64,000 nt of DNA, from assembly GCA_051530055.1 (NCBI GenBank), contig CM121343.1, positions 3,596,001-3,660,000 on the forward strand, written 5' to 3'. Shown piece by piece: positions 1-12,011 of the stretch (positions are counted from its first letter, which is position 1; each line of letters begins with the position of its first letter). The notes beneath the pieces were generated by a model that made no database searches, was not told where the DNA came from, and saw nothing but the letters and a program-made list of their open reading frames with translations. The translations under genes and the position numbers were made by a program. This stretch comes from Neoechinorhynchus agilis. Its lineage: Eukaryota; Acanthocephala.

Positions 1-216
1 AGGAACTACAGCGTTAGTCACACGAGCCATTGCGGTAAAAAATCGATTTGGGTTTATTGCGATTGACGAATCAATCGGCGTTGGTTTAAAATGAGTATTT
101 CAATTTTAGTCAATCCCTTTCTTTTCCGGCTTATTTATTTAGGCATAAAGCCAAACCAATTACATCAGAGAAGTGATATAACCACATAGTCTCTAATGCA
201 AGGTTAATGTACATTT

Positions 217-382
217 CTCCGGATCCTCGGATACCTCCAGGAGGCGGGACTCATCAGTGAGTTTCCTCCCTTCAGTGGTATTTCGTCCCCTTTGGCTGTG
301 CGTCATTGGTGGTAACGGATTCGAACCACTTGACCCCTAATCGGGATCACGGGCATTAGTCCACTTGACCACCTCGACACAA
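217..382 (-). repeat. tRNA-derived SINE, minus copy
   Basis: Read on the minus strand this begins with GTCGAGGTGGTCAAGTGG, which resembles the 5' end of a serine-type tRNA, and contains a perfect pol III B box (GGTTCGAATCC; forward complement at 317-327). The tRNA-like head is followed by about 90 bases of unrelated body ending near GTACATT. Members of the same family occur at 565-737, twice in 42.0-42.6 kb, and as an old copy near 45.4 kb. Confidence 0.8.
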
Positions 383-564
383 CTACGAAATGTCAAACTC
401 AGCCAGTTTATCGACTCAGGGTGAGCGCTGTGTTCTATTTTTTTTTAAGTTTTACTGGCAAGCCGGTATGTTATGATATTTCAATTTTAGTCAATCCCTT
501 TCTTTTCCGGCTTATTTATTTAGGCATAAAGCCAAACCAATTACATCAGAGAAGTGATATAACC

Positions 565-737
565 TGTCGAGGTGGTCAAGTGGACTAATGCCCGTGATCC
601 CGATTAGGGGTCAAGTGGTTCGAATCCGTTACCACCAATGACGCACAGCCAAAGGGGACGAAATACCACTGAAGGGAGGAAACTCACTGATGAGTCCCGC
701 CTCCTGGAGGTATCTGAGGATCCGGAGGAATGTACAA
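565..737 (+). repeat. tRNA-derived SINE, plus copy
   Basis: The A box is TGGTCAAGTGG at 573-583 and the B box GGTTCGAATCC at 617-627, the spacing expected for an internal pol III promoter. The tRNA-like part is followed by a SINE body. It is almost identical to the minus copy at 217-382, so the two are young or were duplicated together. It is not called as a tRNA gene because the anticodon arm is not well formed and a body follows the head. Confidence 0.8.
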
Positions 738-1189
738 ACTCTTAACCGACATTAGAGACTATGTGGTTATATCACTTCTCTGATGTAATTGGTTTGGCTT
801 TATGCCTAAATAAATAAGCCGGAAAAGAAAGGGATTGACTAAAATTGAAATATCATAACATACCGGCTTGCCAGTAAAACTTAAAAAAAATTTAAAATGA
901 GTGCTTTGAATATACGCCTCTTTAATGCCATCGTAACAGTAATGAACGCACTTATCGAACAAAGTCAATGGATTTGTGACGGTTTTCTCACGAATCTGAT
1001 GCAAATCATAAGCAGATTTCATAACAAAAAAGTGGGATATCGTCGTCTACAAATCCACATATTGGCACGCAATGTTGAGCGTCGTCAAAGTAATGTTATA
1101 GATCTTGAGGTTCTGAAAGATAGGATCTCTTACTTTCTGGTCATGATCAGATGACGCTTATGGATTTGAACAATATTTACCGTCGGTAT

Positions 1190-1780
1190 TTCACTGATTA
1201 TAATATAACGAGCACTGAGTTGCTCAAGATTCCACGGGTAGTTGACGTTATTAGTTCAACAAATAGAGGTATTTTTTCATGCAAGATCACATTCGCGTGG
1301 AAAGATATTCTTGTTGTGCGGATCAAAGACCGGGACTCATTTTTATTGCTTAATATTTCGTGGACAAAATCTACCTCGTCAGACATCTACAAATTGGTTT
1401 GGGTAGCCGTGCTCGAATCCCCTGCGCAATGTTCAGTTTTAAATCGTTGATTGGGAGTGCGAGACTAAAGTTCGCCTTGCATCTCTCCATTGTCCGGTTC
1501 GCTGCCATGTGTATGGTCTCATACACGAGTCTCCGCCTCCAAAGTCAACTCGGCGTTGAGATGTCTCCTCTTGGTTAGATATTGCCGAAGATTGATAGAA
1601 ACGTCTACGCACGTATTTGTGCTGTTGGATGCATTTGCACAGACCTTGCTTCGTCGGTCCAATATACTTTTTATCGCATTCCGAACAGCCTATTTCGTAG
1701 ACTCCGAATGTAGGTGTTGTCGCCGTCTTCTTTTTGGAAGAACCAGCCAATGTCGTCCATTTTCTAACAATAATCCTCAC
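1190..1780 (-). pseudogene. Penelope-like element fragment, GIY-YIG endonuclease end
   Basis: A minus-strand reading frame contains GVYEIGCSECDKKYIG, the pattern of the GIY-YIG nuclease that sits at the C-terminus of Penelope-like retroelements (VY-I-C-C-YIG). A second minus-strand stretch at about 1198-1386 (VDFVHEILSNKNESRSLI) resembles the region following the nuclease core in these elements. No reverse transcriptase is recognisable here. The copy is broken. A related C-terminal stretch recurs near 10.4-10.7 kb. Confidence 0.6.
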
Positions 1781-1972
1781 ATTCGGTATTCTTTGTAAGG
1801 TCCGTAGTTTGTTAGTGGCCTCTTCACTGATGAAAGAATGTGCGATATATTTTGAAGGTGGTAGATTTGTTGGTTGATCGTTATTGCGTTGATCGGGTCG
1901 TCGCCTGATACGTTTCCTGGCCGGCCACTAATAAACTACGGATTTTACAAAGAATACAGAATATGAGGATTA

Positions 1973-3546
1973 TTGAGGGACGAGAAAGTTGTGTTTGAAT
2001 CAGAACTCATAAGTTCGACGTTTGCAACTCCGGATGCAATTATAGAAAAAGACGGTAGACATCAGTTCTTTTACGACGCCAACCGAGGATCCTCCGAACA
2101 ATTCAAGTATGTTATTGAACTGAAAACAGAGGAAGTTTATAAGTGGAAAAGATGGTCTTTTCGTTATCATCATTGGATTAAATGAAGTGTCCTCCAGAAG
2201 ATTCTATTTACATAAAATTGGCTTTATACTGAAATCGAACTCTGTATCGGTCTTTGAAATCTTGATGGGCAAACAAATTGATATGATTCCCAAACTCTTC
2301 GTAGAATTGATGACGGGCAGTAGAACTTCGGGAGTTTATTTGAAAACGATGTGTATTTATGCCACTGACCAAAATACCGGATTTTTGTTTCCTGTTAATA
2401 GATGGCTCTGTAATTGGAAAGGAGATAATAGAACAAACGCTCTTTTATATTTGGGACATTCTGGAGGACTCGCACACGCAAATTCATTTGTTCCCTTTTC
2501 CCTGGCGGAACCCAAAACGAGTTTAACGCGTGCATTAGTTGTTGTGATCACTAAAGAAAGGAAGATACCTCTTAAGAAATGCGCTGGTTCCAGTACATCT
2601 CTATTATCCAACTAATAATATAAATGGGTTTCTCGCTAATCAACAAGACATATTTCGAATCTTTTTACCGACCGTTGCACTGGACATACAGGATTCAGGT
2701 GGTCAAAGGAGATTGTCTTTCTGAACCACTTGTTTCAAATAGAAACGATGAGATTTAAATTAGATTTCGAAGATAAAGATGACGGAGCGCGCATTAGTTC
2801 TGTAACTGTGCTCGTAACGGGCGACGGAAATGCTCCTATCAATTTTTATTTGAATCAATATTTCGGTGGATCTGAAATCGAATCGAACATTGCTATAAAT
2901 CAACGGATCGATCATTTTGGTGTGTTTCCTGGTGCTTATGAAAAGTTTCAGGCAGATGGAAGGGGAATAATCGACTCATCGATATAAACTACAATTGGAA
3001 ACGAAAATAAGGTTTCTAAGTTATTTTCTGATAATGTAAAAGAAGGAACGCGATATCCTGAAATGACGATATACCGAGTGACAGTTGAGACGGGGAATTC
3101 TGGATTTGACGTGGCTCCAACGGTTACTTGCTTTATGGCTGGACCATCATTGGTTTCGCCTCTGATAATCCTAAGTAAATCTCAAACTAACAAATATCCG
3201 TTTAAGAAGAACCAAAAGGACGAATTCTTTATTGTTTGACAGGAAGTTGAAATAGTGAAAGCTTTTGTATAGGGACAGAAAACAACGAAAGTGGCTCGAT
3301 TGGCCTATTCCGTATATGATTCTTCGCAAACATAAGACGCATGAGGAATTTCTGTTGAGGTTGACGTCTAACAGTTCATCTAAATCGAAATTTCGATCAT
3401 TGACAATAAAAAGCGTGTTAAATACCAGTACGCGCAGAACTGATCCAACGAACTTCCGACTCTATGCCAAAAGAGACAAATCGAACATTCGAAAATCCGG
3501 AACGTTCAATCTGGTAGTCTATTCCTCTCATGGAAATACCGATTGA
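1973..3546 (+). pseudogene. PLAT-domain (LOXHD1-like) gene remnant
   Basis: Several plus-strand frames in a row carry pieces of PLAT/LH2 domains, a beta-sandwich repeat found in lipoxygenase-homology proteins such as LOXHD1. About 2334-2450 encodes GFLFPVNRWLCNWKGD, matching the PLAT signature FPCNRWL. About 3070-3240 encodes YRVTVETGNSG followed by KKNQKDEFFIV, matching the start and middle of another PLAT repeat. Other open segments (1973-2185, 2730-2987, 3265-3546) lie between them. The frame changes repeatedly over short distances without clear introns, so decay is the simplest reading. A live multi-exon gene with very short or unusual introns cannot be excluded. Confidence 0.5.
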
Positions 3547-3550
3547 ATCA

Positions 3551-4452
3551 TTGTTCGAGTATTGGAACGGGATGTAAATTCCGCAATTTTTTTATTTTTT
3601 GTGAACACTGAACGCTATTTGGAGAGACTAATATCCTCACCCGTAGCCTGAATTCTTAGAAATTAATACCTTCTTTATTTTTACTTATTGGATATATTGA
3701 ATTTATTGCACATCCTCACAACACGAATGCACTGTGTCCTTCATTTTCTATAGTTGTGTTGTGGTCGAGACCAATCGTCGGATTGATCAAATCCCTCAGT
3801 ATTGCCTCTCAATAAGATGAAAACCACGCGCAATTGATTTCAATACAACATAGCGCAAAAGTCTCACCAATCGAAGTAACGATCGACGGACCTCTTGAGA
3901 AGACGTCTTGCATCCCAGCGACTCGTAAGAGAGATCGTCAGCAATTTTGGTACTGGAGCACCCTAGCAAGTGGCGGTTTCAAGAGGCAACCGAAGCTTTT
4001 TTAATTGGACTCTTCAAAGACACAAATCTACGCGCAAAACACAAAGGGTAAAATAGTTTACCATTAAAAGTCTCAAAAAAGGGTGTTTGTCCTTCCTTCT
4101 GTTCGCCGAAACACAAAACCTCCAACGGTTGCACGCCGGGCATTCGAAGAAGTTCTTGCCACAAGAGAATCCGTAGTTCTGGAGGTCTACCGCACGCAAA
4201 GAAGCACAATGACCTTCCTACGATAATTTGGGGTGCACGGACGAGGGCTGGGAAAGGAATCAGGAGATGTCTTGAGCGCTTGATTATGGATTTAATTTTT
4301 AGAGAACGTACTCTTCAGAGAAGTATTAATAAAAATTCGGTTTTGTGTAAAAGGGAAGTCAATTCCCAGCAAAAATGGGGATGATCTAAATAGAAGAGCA
4401 AGAGATTTCCTTGGGCCGTAAGATTTAATTGAGCAGAATTATAAAAGATTTG
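3551..4452. other. No recognisable gene
   Basis: Short frames only, none with recognisable motifs. The minus-strand frame near 3979-4209 may be part of the LINE debris that follows, but it shows no diagnostic residues. Confidence 0.5.
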
Positions 4453-4920
4453 TTAAGATTCAAAATAAGATTTTCTTTTAGAGAGAGCAGAGACAAGGTT
4501 TTCGAGGTAAGAAGAGAATTTAGAAACAATGAAACCACTGAAGCGAACTTTGCAAAAAGGAAAAATGCCGTCCGCGTAAAAATCGTAGCCATTGATGTGT
4601 TTTAAAATAAATGACATAGCAATCAAGAAAAGAGTGGGCGACAATGTAGAACCTTGAGGAACACCATAGCGAGAAAAGAATTTCATGTTACATGAATAGA
4701 AGGATTTGGATTCGATTAAAGGTTGAATTTCGCAAATAATATTAAGAGGGATCTTGTAAAATGTAAGGGCTTCGTATAAAAGGGTCCTGTCCAGGGCATC
4801 AAAAGCTTTAAGTCAAACTGAATCAGAACTTTATTTGTTGCCGTATTTAAGAGGTGGAAATCCGTTAATAGGGAATGAACCTCACGTTCGTTTTGACGGA
4901 AGCAAGTCCGAATTATAAAC
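4453..4920 (-). pseudogene. Non-LTR retrotransposon (LINE) reverse transcriptase fragment
   Basis: On the minus strand the region encodes IQFDLKAFDALDRTLLYEAL, then SRYGVPQGSTLSPTLFLIAM and INGYDFYADG. These match consecutive reverse transcriptase motifs of LINEs: the D-K-AFD block, the GVPQGS-LSP-LF block, and a degenerate version of the catalytic YADD block. Endonuclease and ends are not visible. The copy is an internal fragment; the clade (CR1/Jockey-like) is not resolved. Confidence 0.7.
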
Positions 4921-5414
4921 TAATGGAAGATTTGGATCTCTGATTAGGAGAATTTAATGTTACGTTTATCTGAATGGAAAGCAATGAGATTTTTTCGCAT
5001 TTGTTCGTAGTCAATGATCCATAATATTCTATCGCCACCGCCAGATTTGGGATCTATAACCGAGAATGCTCATGATTTTAGCGAAACTGAAACTTTGTTC
5101 AATTTTTCATAAGTGCAAGACTTTTGAGCCTAAGGAAGGCAACGTTTCTCCCTAATTTTTGAACCAAGAATTTCCTCAGCTGCTGTCTCGTTGAAATGAC
5201 CGAAAAAACGAATACTTTGCAGTGTCGTCTCAGTTTCTTCGAAAATTGTTTTACTGTGTTCTGCGCAGTTTTTTCTCAAAAAAGGAACTGAATGTCGCGT
5301 ACACTTTCTTGAAGTCGAATGTTACGAATGTGGACCAGGGATGCTTGGCGCTGGAGGCCTTGGAGCCGATGGAATCCCCACTTGCACCCGACCGCACTAC
5401 CCAATTACGGTTGA

Positions 5415-6356
5415 TCAGCAGGGCTTCCGAGATAGAGAGTTAAATGGGATCTGATGCCGATAAAGAACCCCAACGTCAAAAACCGGGCTGGCTCCCTCGT
5501 GGCGGGTAGCGAAGTGGGTGCCCCAGGGCGTTGATGCGTACGCTGGACTGGTCGGATTGCGTGCATTACGCACGTGCTCAGTGATGCGTTCACGCAGTGT
5601 TCGCTCTATTTTCCCGACATAATTGCAGGAACGTCCTTCGTCCTTACAGTTCCTGCAGGTGATCTCGTAGACGACGTTGCTTGAGAAGCAATCGCTTTTT
5701 GCCCCAGCATTCTTCGGGCAGTGCTTGCACATCAGACAGGCCTTTGGGCAAATCCTCGTATCTTCGTGATGCATTGTCCGCATTAGCATCCGCTTTAGCG
5801 ACGGATTTGTCCTGTGCACTACTCGTGCTTCAATGCCGCAGTCACGTATGGCCTTCTTGACGTTCCAAGTAAAATGTTCGGACACGTACGGGATTCGAAG
5901 AAGAGGAAGATCGTTTTTCCGGTTTCGACTTCCAACTGGTCGTTCCATTCTTTGCATCATCCTCTTAAGATCCAGCTTCGAATAGCCGTTCTTTTCGAAC
6001 AATTCACAGACCCGTTCCTCCGCTTCTTTCCTTACGAGAGCCGTCGACGAACACATTTGTGCCGTTCTAAGCATTTCTCCGAAGATTGCTTGTTTCACAG
6101 CCCATGGGTGGTGCGATCGTCGATGCAGGACAATATCCTTCTTGCACGGTTTCCTGAACCAGTTGTGTTCGGCAGGATTGTCTGCTTTTAGCTTTATGTT
6201 CAGGAAGGGCAGGTAGTCACGTGGTTGATCTCGCGTAACCTGTATATGACCATTCGGATCCATCGAATTGAGGCTTTGCTCGATTATATCAACCTCACAA
6301 TCCTGTCGGTAGGTCAGCAACACATCATCCACGTATCGGAGATATAATTGACTCGA
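5415..6356 (-). pseudogene. Penelope-like element, reverse transcriptase plus GIY-YIG end
   Basis: An open minus-strand frame of about 310 residues starts inside the reverse transcriptase catalytic block (LYLRYVDDVLLTY) and runs into a GIY-YIG nuclease (VVYEITCRNC, then NYVGKIERTLRERITEHV). The two cysteines before YVG and the RYVDD block are typical of Penelope-like retroelements rather than LINEs. The N-terminal part of the polymerase is not recognisable upstream, so this is a 5'-truncated copy. It is the best preserved retroelement in the window. Confidence 0.8.
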
Positions 6357-6765
6357 CGACGCCTATACTTGCAAGGAGTTCACCGAATCCTTTAGCCAAC
6401 CACATAACAACCGAGCTGCGGGTCCCAATTTAATTACTGCAGAGCTTTACAAGAATGGTGCCGCTACTCTCCTATAAATATTATGGCAACACTTTTCTCG
6501 ATGTATTTGCCGCGTCTAGTCCAAAAAATCACATATCACTCGATTTCAAGGTTATAGTACGCTTTCGGTTTGAAATCGGACAGCGCCGGCTGAAGTCCAA
6601 GACGAAAACCTCCACTAATGCAATCATTGATTTGCATTATGCTAATGAGAATTCTGACAAGTCTTCAGAACATCACTGATCGTTCCGCCGAAGCGCATGG
6701 ATCATTTAATTTTCAACATCAACAAGACTAACATCCGTGGCTGAAGCAATCAGAATCCACGGTCA

Positions 6766-7553
6766 TCAGTAGAGTAAGTCCACACATTCCAACGTCTCGA
6801 CGGTAATCTTGATGATTCTTAGACTCCGATTTTGCCAACCTAATGATGCCCAAGCAGACGCTGCATTCTGTGCTGGGTTCTTCTCGCAGCTGACCGATAT
6901 CTCTTTAAAAATATCTGCCAGGAAGGTGCTACCATCGCAAAAAACAATAGGCGTCATGACTGTGAAAGGAGAAAATATCTCCAATGGACAATAGAAAGTG
7001 GCCCCACTGTCCTCGATCCCCACTTCATGCCTCTTCCACTCCCACCTCAGCCGCTCCTCCCATCTCCGCTATGAACACTTTCAAAAACGAAGACAGTCCG
7101 GGAACGGATTCTCGGATATCGATGCGCCTCAAAGGTGGCGATTTTAATGGAAAAAGAAAGCATTTAATGTAATGAAAACGTTTGTGGACACTATCCTCGC
7201 CCGTCCTCGGGACTCGATTCAACATAACAATGCACCACATTAACGTAATCCGTGCTATAGCTATTGAAATCGTAATATAGAGCCACCGAGGTCTCCGCAT
7301 TTGAAATTTCTTCAAGTGTTTCCAGTGGGAGCTCAACTCCCCTCACTAGAACATTCCAATGCAAACATTCGTCGGTGCGATGATTCCGAAGAGCAGCTTC
7401 AAAATAGGGATCGAAGAGAAATAGTGGCAGAAAATGTTTTTAAAGTCGTATTTACTTACAAAATTCATTATTATTTGATGTAGCCAACCATCGAGAGAGT
7501 AATCTTCTTGATTTTCCTTGCATTGCAAAAACCAAATCGAGAAACTGAATGTA
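6766..7553 (-). CDS. Uncharacterised gene, several small exons (provisional)
   Basis: Read on the minus strand, an exon near 7470-7550 (FLDLVLQCKENQEDYSLDGW) follows a good acceptor (tacattcag). A second segment near 7200-7410 reads EAALRNHRTDECLHWNVLVR and on to LYYDFNSYSTDYVNVVHCYV. A third at 6766-7023 reads CEKNPAQNAASAWASLGWQN and ends in a stop. These have the feel of coding sequence, but I recognise no family. The junction of the first two is awkward: a TTTTG direct repeat flanks the intron, and the frame-preserving join is not strict GT-AG. The second to third junction is unresolved. Treat the model as provisional. Confidence 0.35.
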
Positions 7554-7560
7554 ATTACCC

Positions 7561-8170
7561 ATAACTTTCATCGGTATTCTAATACCCACAGTTACCATAG
7601 AAACGGAAAATTAACATTCATAAAGCCAGCCGCCGGACTATGTGCCATGCATTTCAGAGTTGCGTAGACCAAGAGAATCCTTGACGATATGTCAAGAAGT
7701 TTTTGTGGGCAACAAGTATTTTGTGATATTGTACTTTTGTAGAAGTCTAGAGATTTATCTGAATGGGCCGTAGATGCTTTATTTTAAAGGATTTTCAAGG
7801 TGGGGTTTATCGATGGTGGGTCGAGAATATTTCATGATGGAGACTGTGGAACGGCGGTGATTTTTGATTCTGAGATTAAGTAAACGGAGTAATCAGGGCA
7901 GAAGAGTGGTCAGTGTTTGCGGGGGTTAAAGTTTCAAAGCGGATGAGTAGGTGTCAATAAGATCTTTCCCACTGAAGAACCGTATATGGAATTATGGACC
8001 TCGAAGTTATTTTTGGCATAATAAAACTTTTTATTTTGTTTAAAAGTTCGATATTCTTCAACATGACTCCATCGCTTTGCGTCAAATCATCTCTAATGAT
8101 TATTGATTGGCATTACTTGTTCCGTCCGATGCCATTTGATTTTGTGTCTATTTTAGCATCCTTAGATTTC
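7561..8170. other. No recognisable gene
   Basis: AT-rich sequence between two minus-strand gene models. No long frame, no clear repeat. Confidence 0.5.
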
Positions 8171-8175
8171 TAGTA

Positions 8176-10115
8176 CTACTCCGCGCTCGACTTACTGTTG
8201 GCGTGTTGGATTGCATGCATCACGTAATCCAAATCAGTTAATCTGGATTTTATATAGTTCAGTTCCTGTTGGTAATTCAGCAAAAAGGCATTTTGCTGCT
8301 TGACCTTTTCCGCATAATCATCTAGCATCTTTTTTAGACGTTAAAGTATGTTTCATCGGACCCTGAAACTAACCAGTTGAATTTGTAGCGCTTGATCTTG
8401 AAGCTGCATTTGTGCAGCAATTAATTGAAGTTGTGTGCGTTGTGGATTCGGGCCATTAGAAGCGCTACTTTGCAATAAGGCCTTATTCTGATCTTGAAGG
8501 GTTGATATCCTGTTTCTGAGATCGTTTATGATTTGTTCATCATTGAATCGATTTGTATTAGCATCGTAAGTGAGACCATTGGACCTGGAAACCTATTAAA
8601 AATTTGTAAGTGTACTAATTTCGGTCAACCATTTTTTAATCGCGGTGATTGAAGCGATCGCGAAACACGAGCCCAAAATTTCCAAAAATGTAAAATCTGA
8701 AAATGGTTTCACTTGTATTTTAGAACTGATAATGAACCCGACGAGGTTCGAAACGTCTTTAATAAATGCCCATTTACCACGGGTGTAGACCAAAACAATA
8801 ATGAGGGATTATAGCAGTTTATTAGCCTTACTTTGAGGGAAAAGTTGGTTGTTGCCACCATTAAATCAGCTGGGCTAACTCATTGGCCAAAACGAATGTT
8901 TTGCATTTGTATTTATACTTTTTTTGCTGTGGAAAACGAGACAGCCAATTACTTTTCAGCATAAATGCCGAATTTTAGTTGTTTCCAAATATGCTAAATA
9001 ATGATAGTAATCACTGGTGAATGCCTGAATTTTTAGATAATTTAACGAATAAGAACGCCACAATTTTTTTCGATGTTGCATTGACGCTGCGAATCACTAC
9101 GATATCGGGATTAATATTAGTATTTCATACATCATCACGGGGCATTATTAAAGCGGCCTCCGGCATTGTGGCCACATTGCTCGGCAATACTGAAAATGGA
9201 CTTGTTGTATAGTCGGAATGTACGCTCACCAGTTCTGCCGACGGCTGCATTGCTATTGAGTTGGGATCTGTTAACATGTCAATAGGACTTGGTCCCATAT
9301 AGATTGGTTGATTGTTAGTAGGAGTCAGAACGTATTGTTCAACTCCTGATGTAAAACCACTGTATGGATCCGTTGATTTCCCAGTGACATAACTTGAAAC
9401 CTTTTTTCTCAGATCGGAAACTTTCATTGTTCGTGGGCAAGGAATCTGTCGAAAGTTTCTATTTGAGTTCTTTGTTGGTGTTTGCCAACGAGAGTGGTGA
9501 TTCAGTATGAAACGAGGTGCGTTTGTCAGATGAATGTGCTCATGAAACAACATCAACTCAACGTTAAATTATTAATATTCTGGTTTTACATGAGTTTTTG
9601 GGAGGGCTTTGAGTACTGGCCTCAATAATGACGCGCGCAGGGGGGTTCGGACTTCAGGGTAACGTTTGTTCTGGATTACCAATTTGTTGCTTGCTCTGCC
9701 TTTGAAATATCGTGAGGACACTCTTAGCTGTCCTCCTAATCCGATTGAATTGTTTATTGCATCTTTCCCTCAGTTCTAGCATAAAGTCCTTTCTTTTGGT
9801 TGCCGTACTCACACAATTCTGCACATAGTTCATTAAGATCTGGGAAATCTCCTCAAATCGGTTATCGTTCACAAGTACTGGTTCATCAGTGAAAGTAGGT
9901 AATCTAATATACGAAGGACCTACTCGACCAACAGTTTGGCAAAACCCTCTGCGATTGAAGTCACCAGCGCCGCACATACGGATTCCACCATTGCAACACA
10001 TAATACCAAGTGGCTTGCTTAAAAAAATGTGACTTGCCAATGGATTTGCACAGTGAACGAAAGGCCTGATTGAGCTTAGTGCAATCGGTGTTTGGGGTCG
10101 AAAGGAAGCAGGCAT
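8176..10115 (-). CDS. Uncharacterised gene with C-terminal coiled coil
   Basis: The 3' half is well supported. Exon 9131-9556 ends at a GTATGA donor. It joins in phase to exon 8374-8592, whose acceptor is tttttaatag. That joins through a 45-nt GT-AG intron (8329-8373) to the last exon, 8176-8328. The joined protein has a Pro/Ser/Thr-rich middle (GPSPIDMLTDPNSIAMQPS) and then a predicted coiled coil (DEQIINDLRNRISTLQDQNK, later VKQQNAFLLNYQQELNYIKS). The frame at 9654-10115 (ATG near 10115, with ILMNYVQNCVSTATKRKDFM) is probably an upstream exon of the same gene, but that junction is not resolved. The intron at 8593-9130 holds part of a dispersed repeat also seen at 43.3 kb. No family is recognised; a scaffold or adaptor role would be a guess. 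Confidence 0.5.
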
Positions 10116-10419
10116 AAAATTTTCACATAAGCAGAGTCCTCAAGTATATTGTTTTCCCTACAAAACACAAGCATTCATTGTATTCATTTCACCTACGGTG
10201 TCTAGTTGCCTTCCATTGTTAGGAACGCCCATTCTTTTTATTCCACCCTTATTGCAATCAAAAAAGTGTTTAAACTCATTGTTCTCTTCCTAGTCCCATT
10301 TAACGGACCTCTGTACGTCTACCATTTGAATGCTTAATGTTACTTGTCTAAATCGAAAATTCGAAGCCGTTAAATCGAAGCAGACGATTGCAAGTGGTCA
10401 ATCAATTGTAAAAGATAAT

Positions 10420-10644
10420 GAGACAATCCGAAGGCAGGAGCATTCCTATTGCAAACATGAATTCAATGGGGAAACTCGTTGCATCCGTCCTTTCGACCAT
10501 CACAACACCAGAACAGTCTCGGGAATTTCATGCAGGGTCACATTCGGGTGGAATGACATTCTTGTTCAGCCGTTCAAACACCGAGACTCATTTCTATTGC
10601 TTAATATTTCGTAAACAAAATCCACCTCTTCAGATATTGCTTGT
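10420..10644 (-). pseudogene. Penelope-like element C-terminal scrap
   Basis: The minus strand encodes SEEVDFVYEILSNRNESRCL, almost the same as the tail of the Penelope-like fragment at 1.2-1.8 kb (SDEVDFVHEILSNKNESRSL), and the nucleotide similarity extends over about 110 bases. Part of it forms the left arm of the foldback at 10558-10752, so a retroelement scrap has been taken into an inverted repeat. Confidence 0.5.
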
Positions 10645-10752
10645 AAGTTTTTAAATATGTGACCCACAAGCAATATCTGAAGAAGTGGATTTTGTCTACG
10701 AAATATTAAATAACATGAATACTTCTCGGAGTTTGAACCGTTCAACAAGAAT
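10558..10752. repeat. Foldback element, about 87-bp arms
   Basis: Left arm 10558-10644 and right arm 10666-10752 are inverted copies with few mismatches; the spacer is about 21 bases and contains GTAAGTTTTTAAATATG. Outer ends are ATTCTTGTT and AACAAGAAT. The same tip motif recurs in foldbacks at 17.0, 44.0 and 57.7 kb. Confidence 0.85.
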
Positions 10753-12011
10753 AGTGGCGGGAGGAATGTTTATAATCTCTTCAGTTTGAAGAGTTAAATC
10801 ATTAACAATTCAAAAACCAACCGTTCTACCATAAAGCTAAGTTTTCCTTTTTGAATCCAAATCTAGTATTCAATATATTAAAAAAAGTGTCTTTAAAGAC
10901 CTGTGGTACGATGGCTTAGAAAACATTAGATACTATCGGAGAAAAGTCTAGTTTTGTCAAACTTTATTCCAATACTAAGACGCTCGATATAAATATTAAT
11001 AAGCGTTATCTCTGTAATAGCAATTCCATAATTTCCAATCATTATACCACATTCACGCTTAAAACCATATACATATAAAGTTATTTTAAACATCCATAAT
11101 CATTATGATTTTCCATCAAGGAAAATTCGAAAATGCATGCCGTCCGGATAAATCCACAATCTAAAAGAAATTAACCCGTACCACAGATCAGATTATCATA
11201 CGTATGGTCAAGTCTCGATTTTACAACCAAACTAAGATCCATATTTTGACGCGATTTCGACAAAGAACTACATTAAACGCAAACTCAATGTGATTCGAAA
11301 GCCAAACTTATTTTTGCTTTAAAACACCGTACCGTCCAGAGCGCAAAGTGCGGAATCCGCGAAATAATTGGGATTGGGCACCATTCGGATACGAGATTTT
11401 TTGAGGATAACCGAAAACCCAATGTGAGGTGTTCTTAACAAAGGAAAAGTCGTTTAAAAAAGACAAAATTGGGCGTAGAATTACATAAATTTAGCTTTAT
11501 TGGTGAAAATGCAGTAGAATGGCCTTTGTATGCATTAATTGGGACCGGGACCCATTCCGATACGAGAATTAAAGGACAGCTGAAACCCAAATGTGATGTA
11601 TCAACTTTCTAAAGCAAGATTACAGCTACCAAAGGTCTCAACATGCGGGGAAATGGTTTAAAAAAGGCAAAATTTGGCCTAGAATTACATAATTTTAGCT
11701 TTATTGGTGAAATTGATCACTTACTGGATCTCTCTACCATTGTACGCTTTCGTTTTTAGCAACAGTAGTTGAGTAGAGCATCATTTTGATCCGGATAAGA
11801 TCGACTTTTCGGATAATCGACGTTGCAGCTTAGTTTTTAAATCAATTGTCCGCCAAGAATCTCTAATAATCCCGTGAAGCTCAAAGAAAACGAACATAAG
11901 AACGACTGGCTGTTTGGAAAACATCGAGTGACGTTTCAATTACGTCGTATATCTGGAAGAATCGTGAATTCGGTGCCAAGAGCTCATTTGAGCACGTTTA
12001 ATTGATAACAA
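10753..12011. other. Intergenic DNA with a diverged direct repeat
   Basis: No gene is recognised. Two diverged copies of a unit of about 170 bases lie at roughly 11360-11515 and 11540-11715. Both contain CATTC-GATACGAGA, then a piece ending in AGAATTACATAA followed by TTTAGCTTTATTGGTGAAA. Confidence 0.5.

Larger units (their letters stand above)
96..853. repeat. Long palindrome with SINE copies in both arms
   Basis: The segment at about 96-382 is an inverted copy of about 565-853, separated by about 180 bases. Each arm contains one copy of the same tRNA-derived SINE (minus at 217-382, plus at 565-737) followed by the same flanking sequence (the stretch containing AGAAGTGATATAACC). In addition 438-564 and 765-890 are inverted copies of one another (about 125 bases), and 96-186 is a direct copy of about 476-563, so there are nested inverted and direct repeats. 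It looks like a foldback element that carried a SINE and was then duplicated in inverted orientation. No coding potential is recognised here. Confidence 0.8.

Noticed and set aside
573-640. Possible tRNA gene
   Set aside because: A and B boxes are present, but the cloverleaf is poor, a non-tRNA body follows, and several dispersed copies exist, so it is a SINE head.
5814-6191. 125-codon plus-strand frame
   Set aside because: Antisense to the Penelope-like element.
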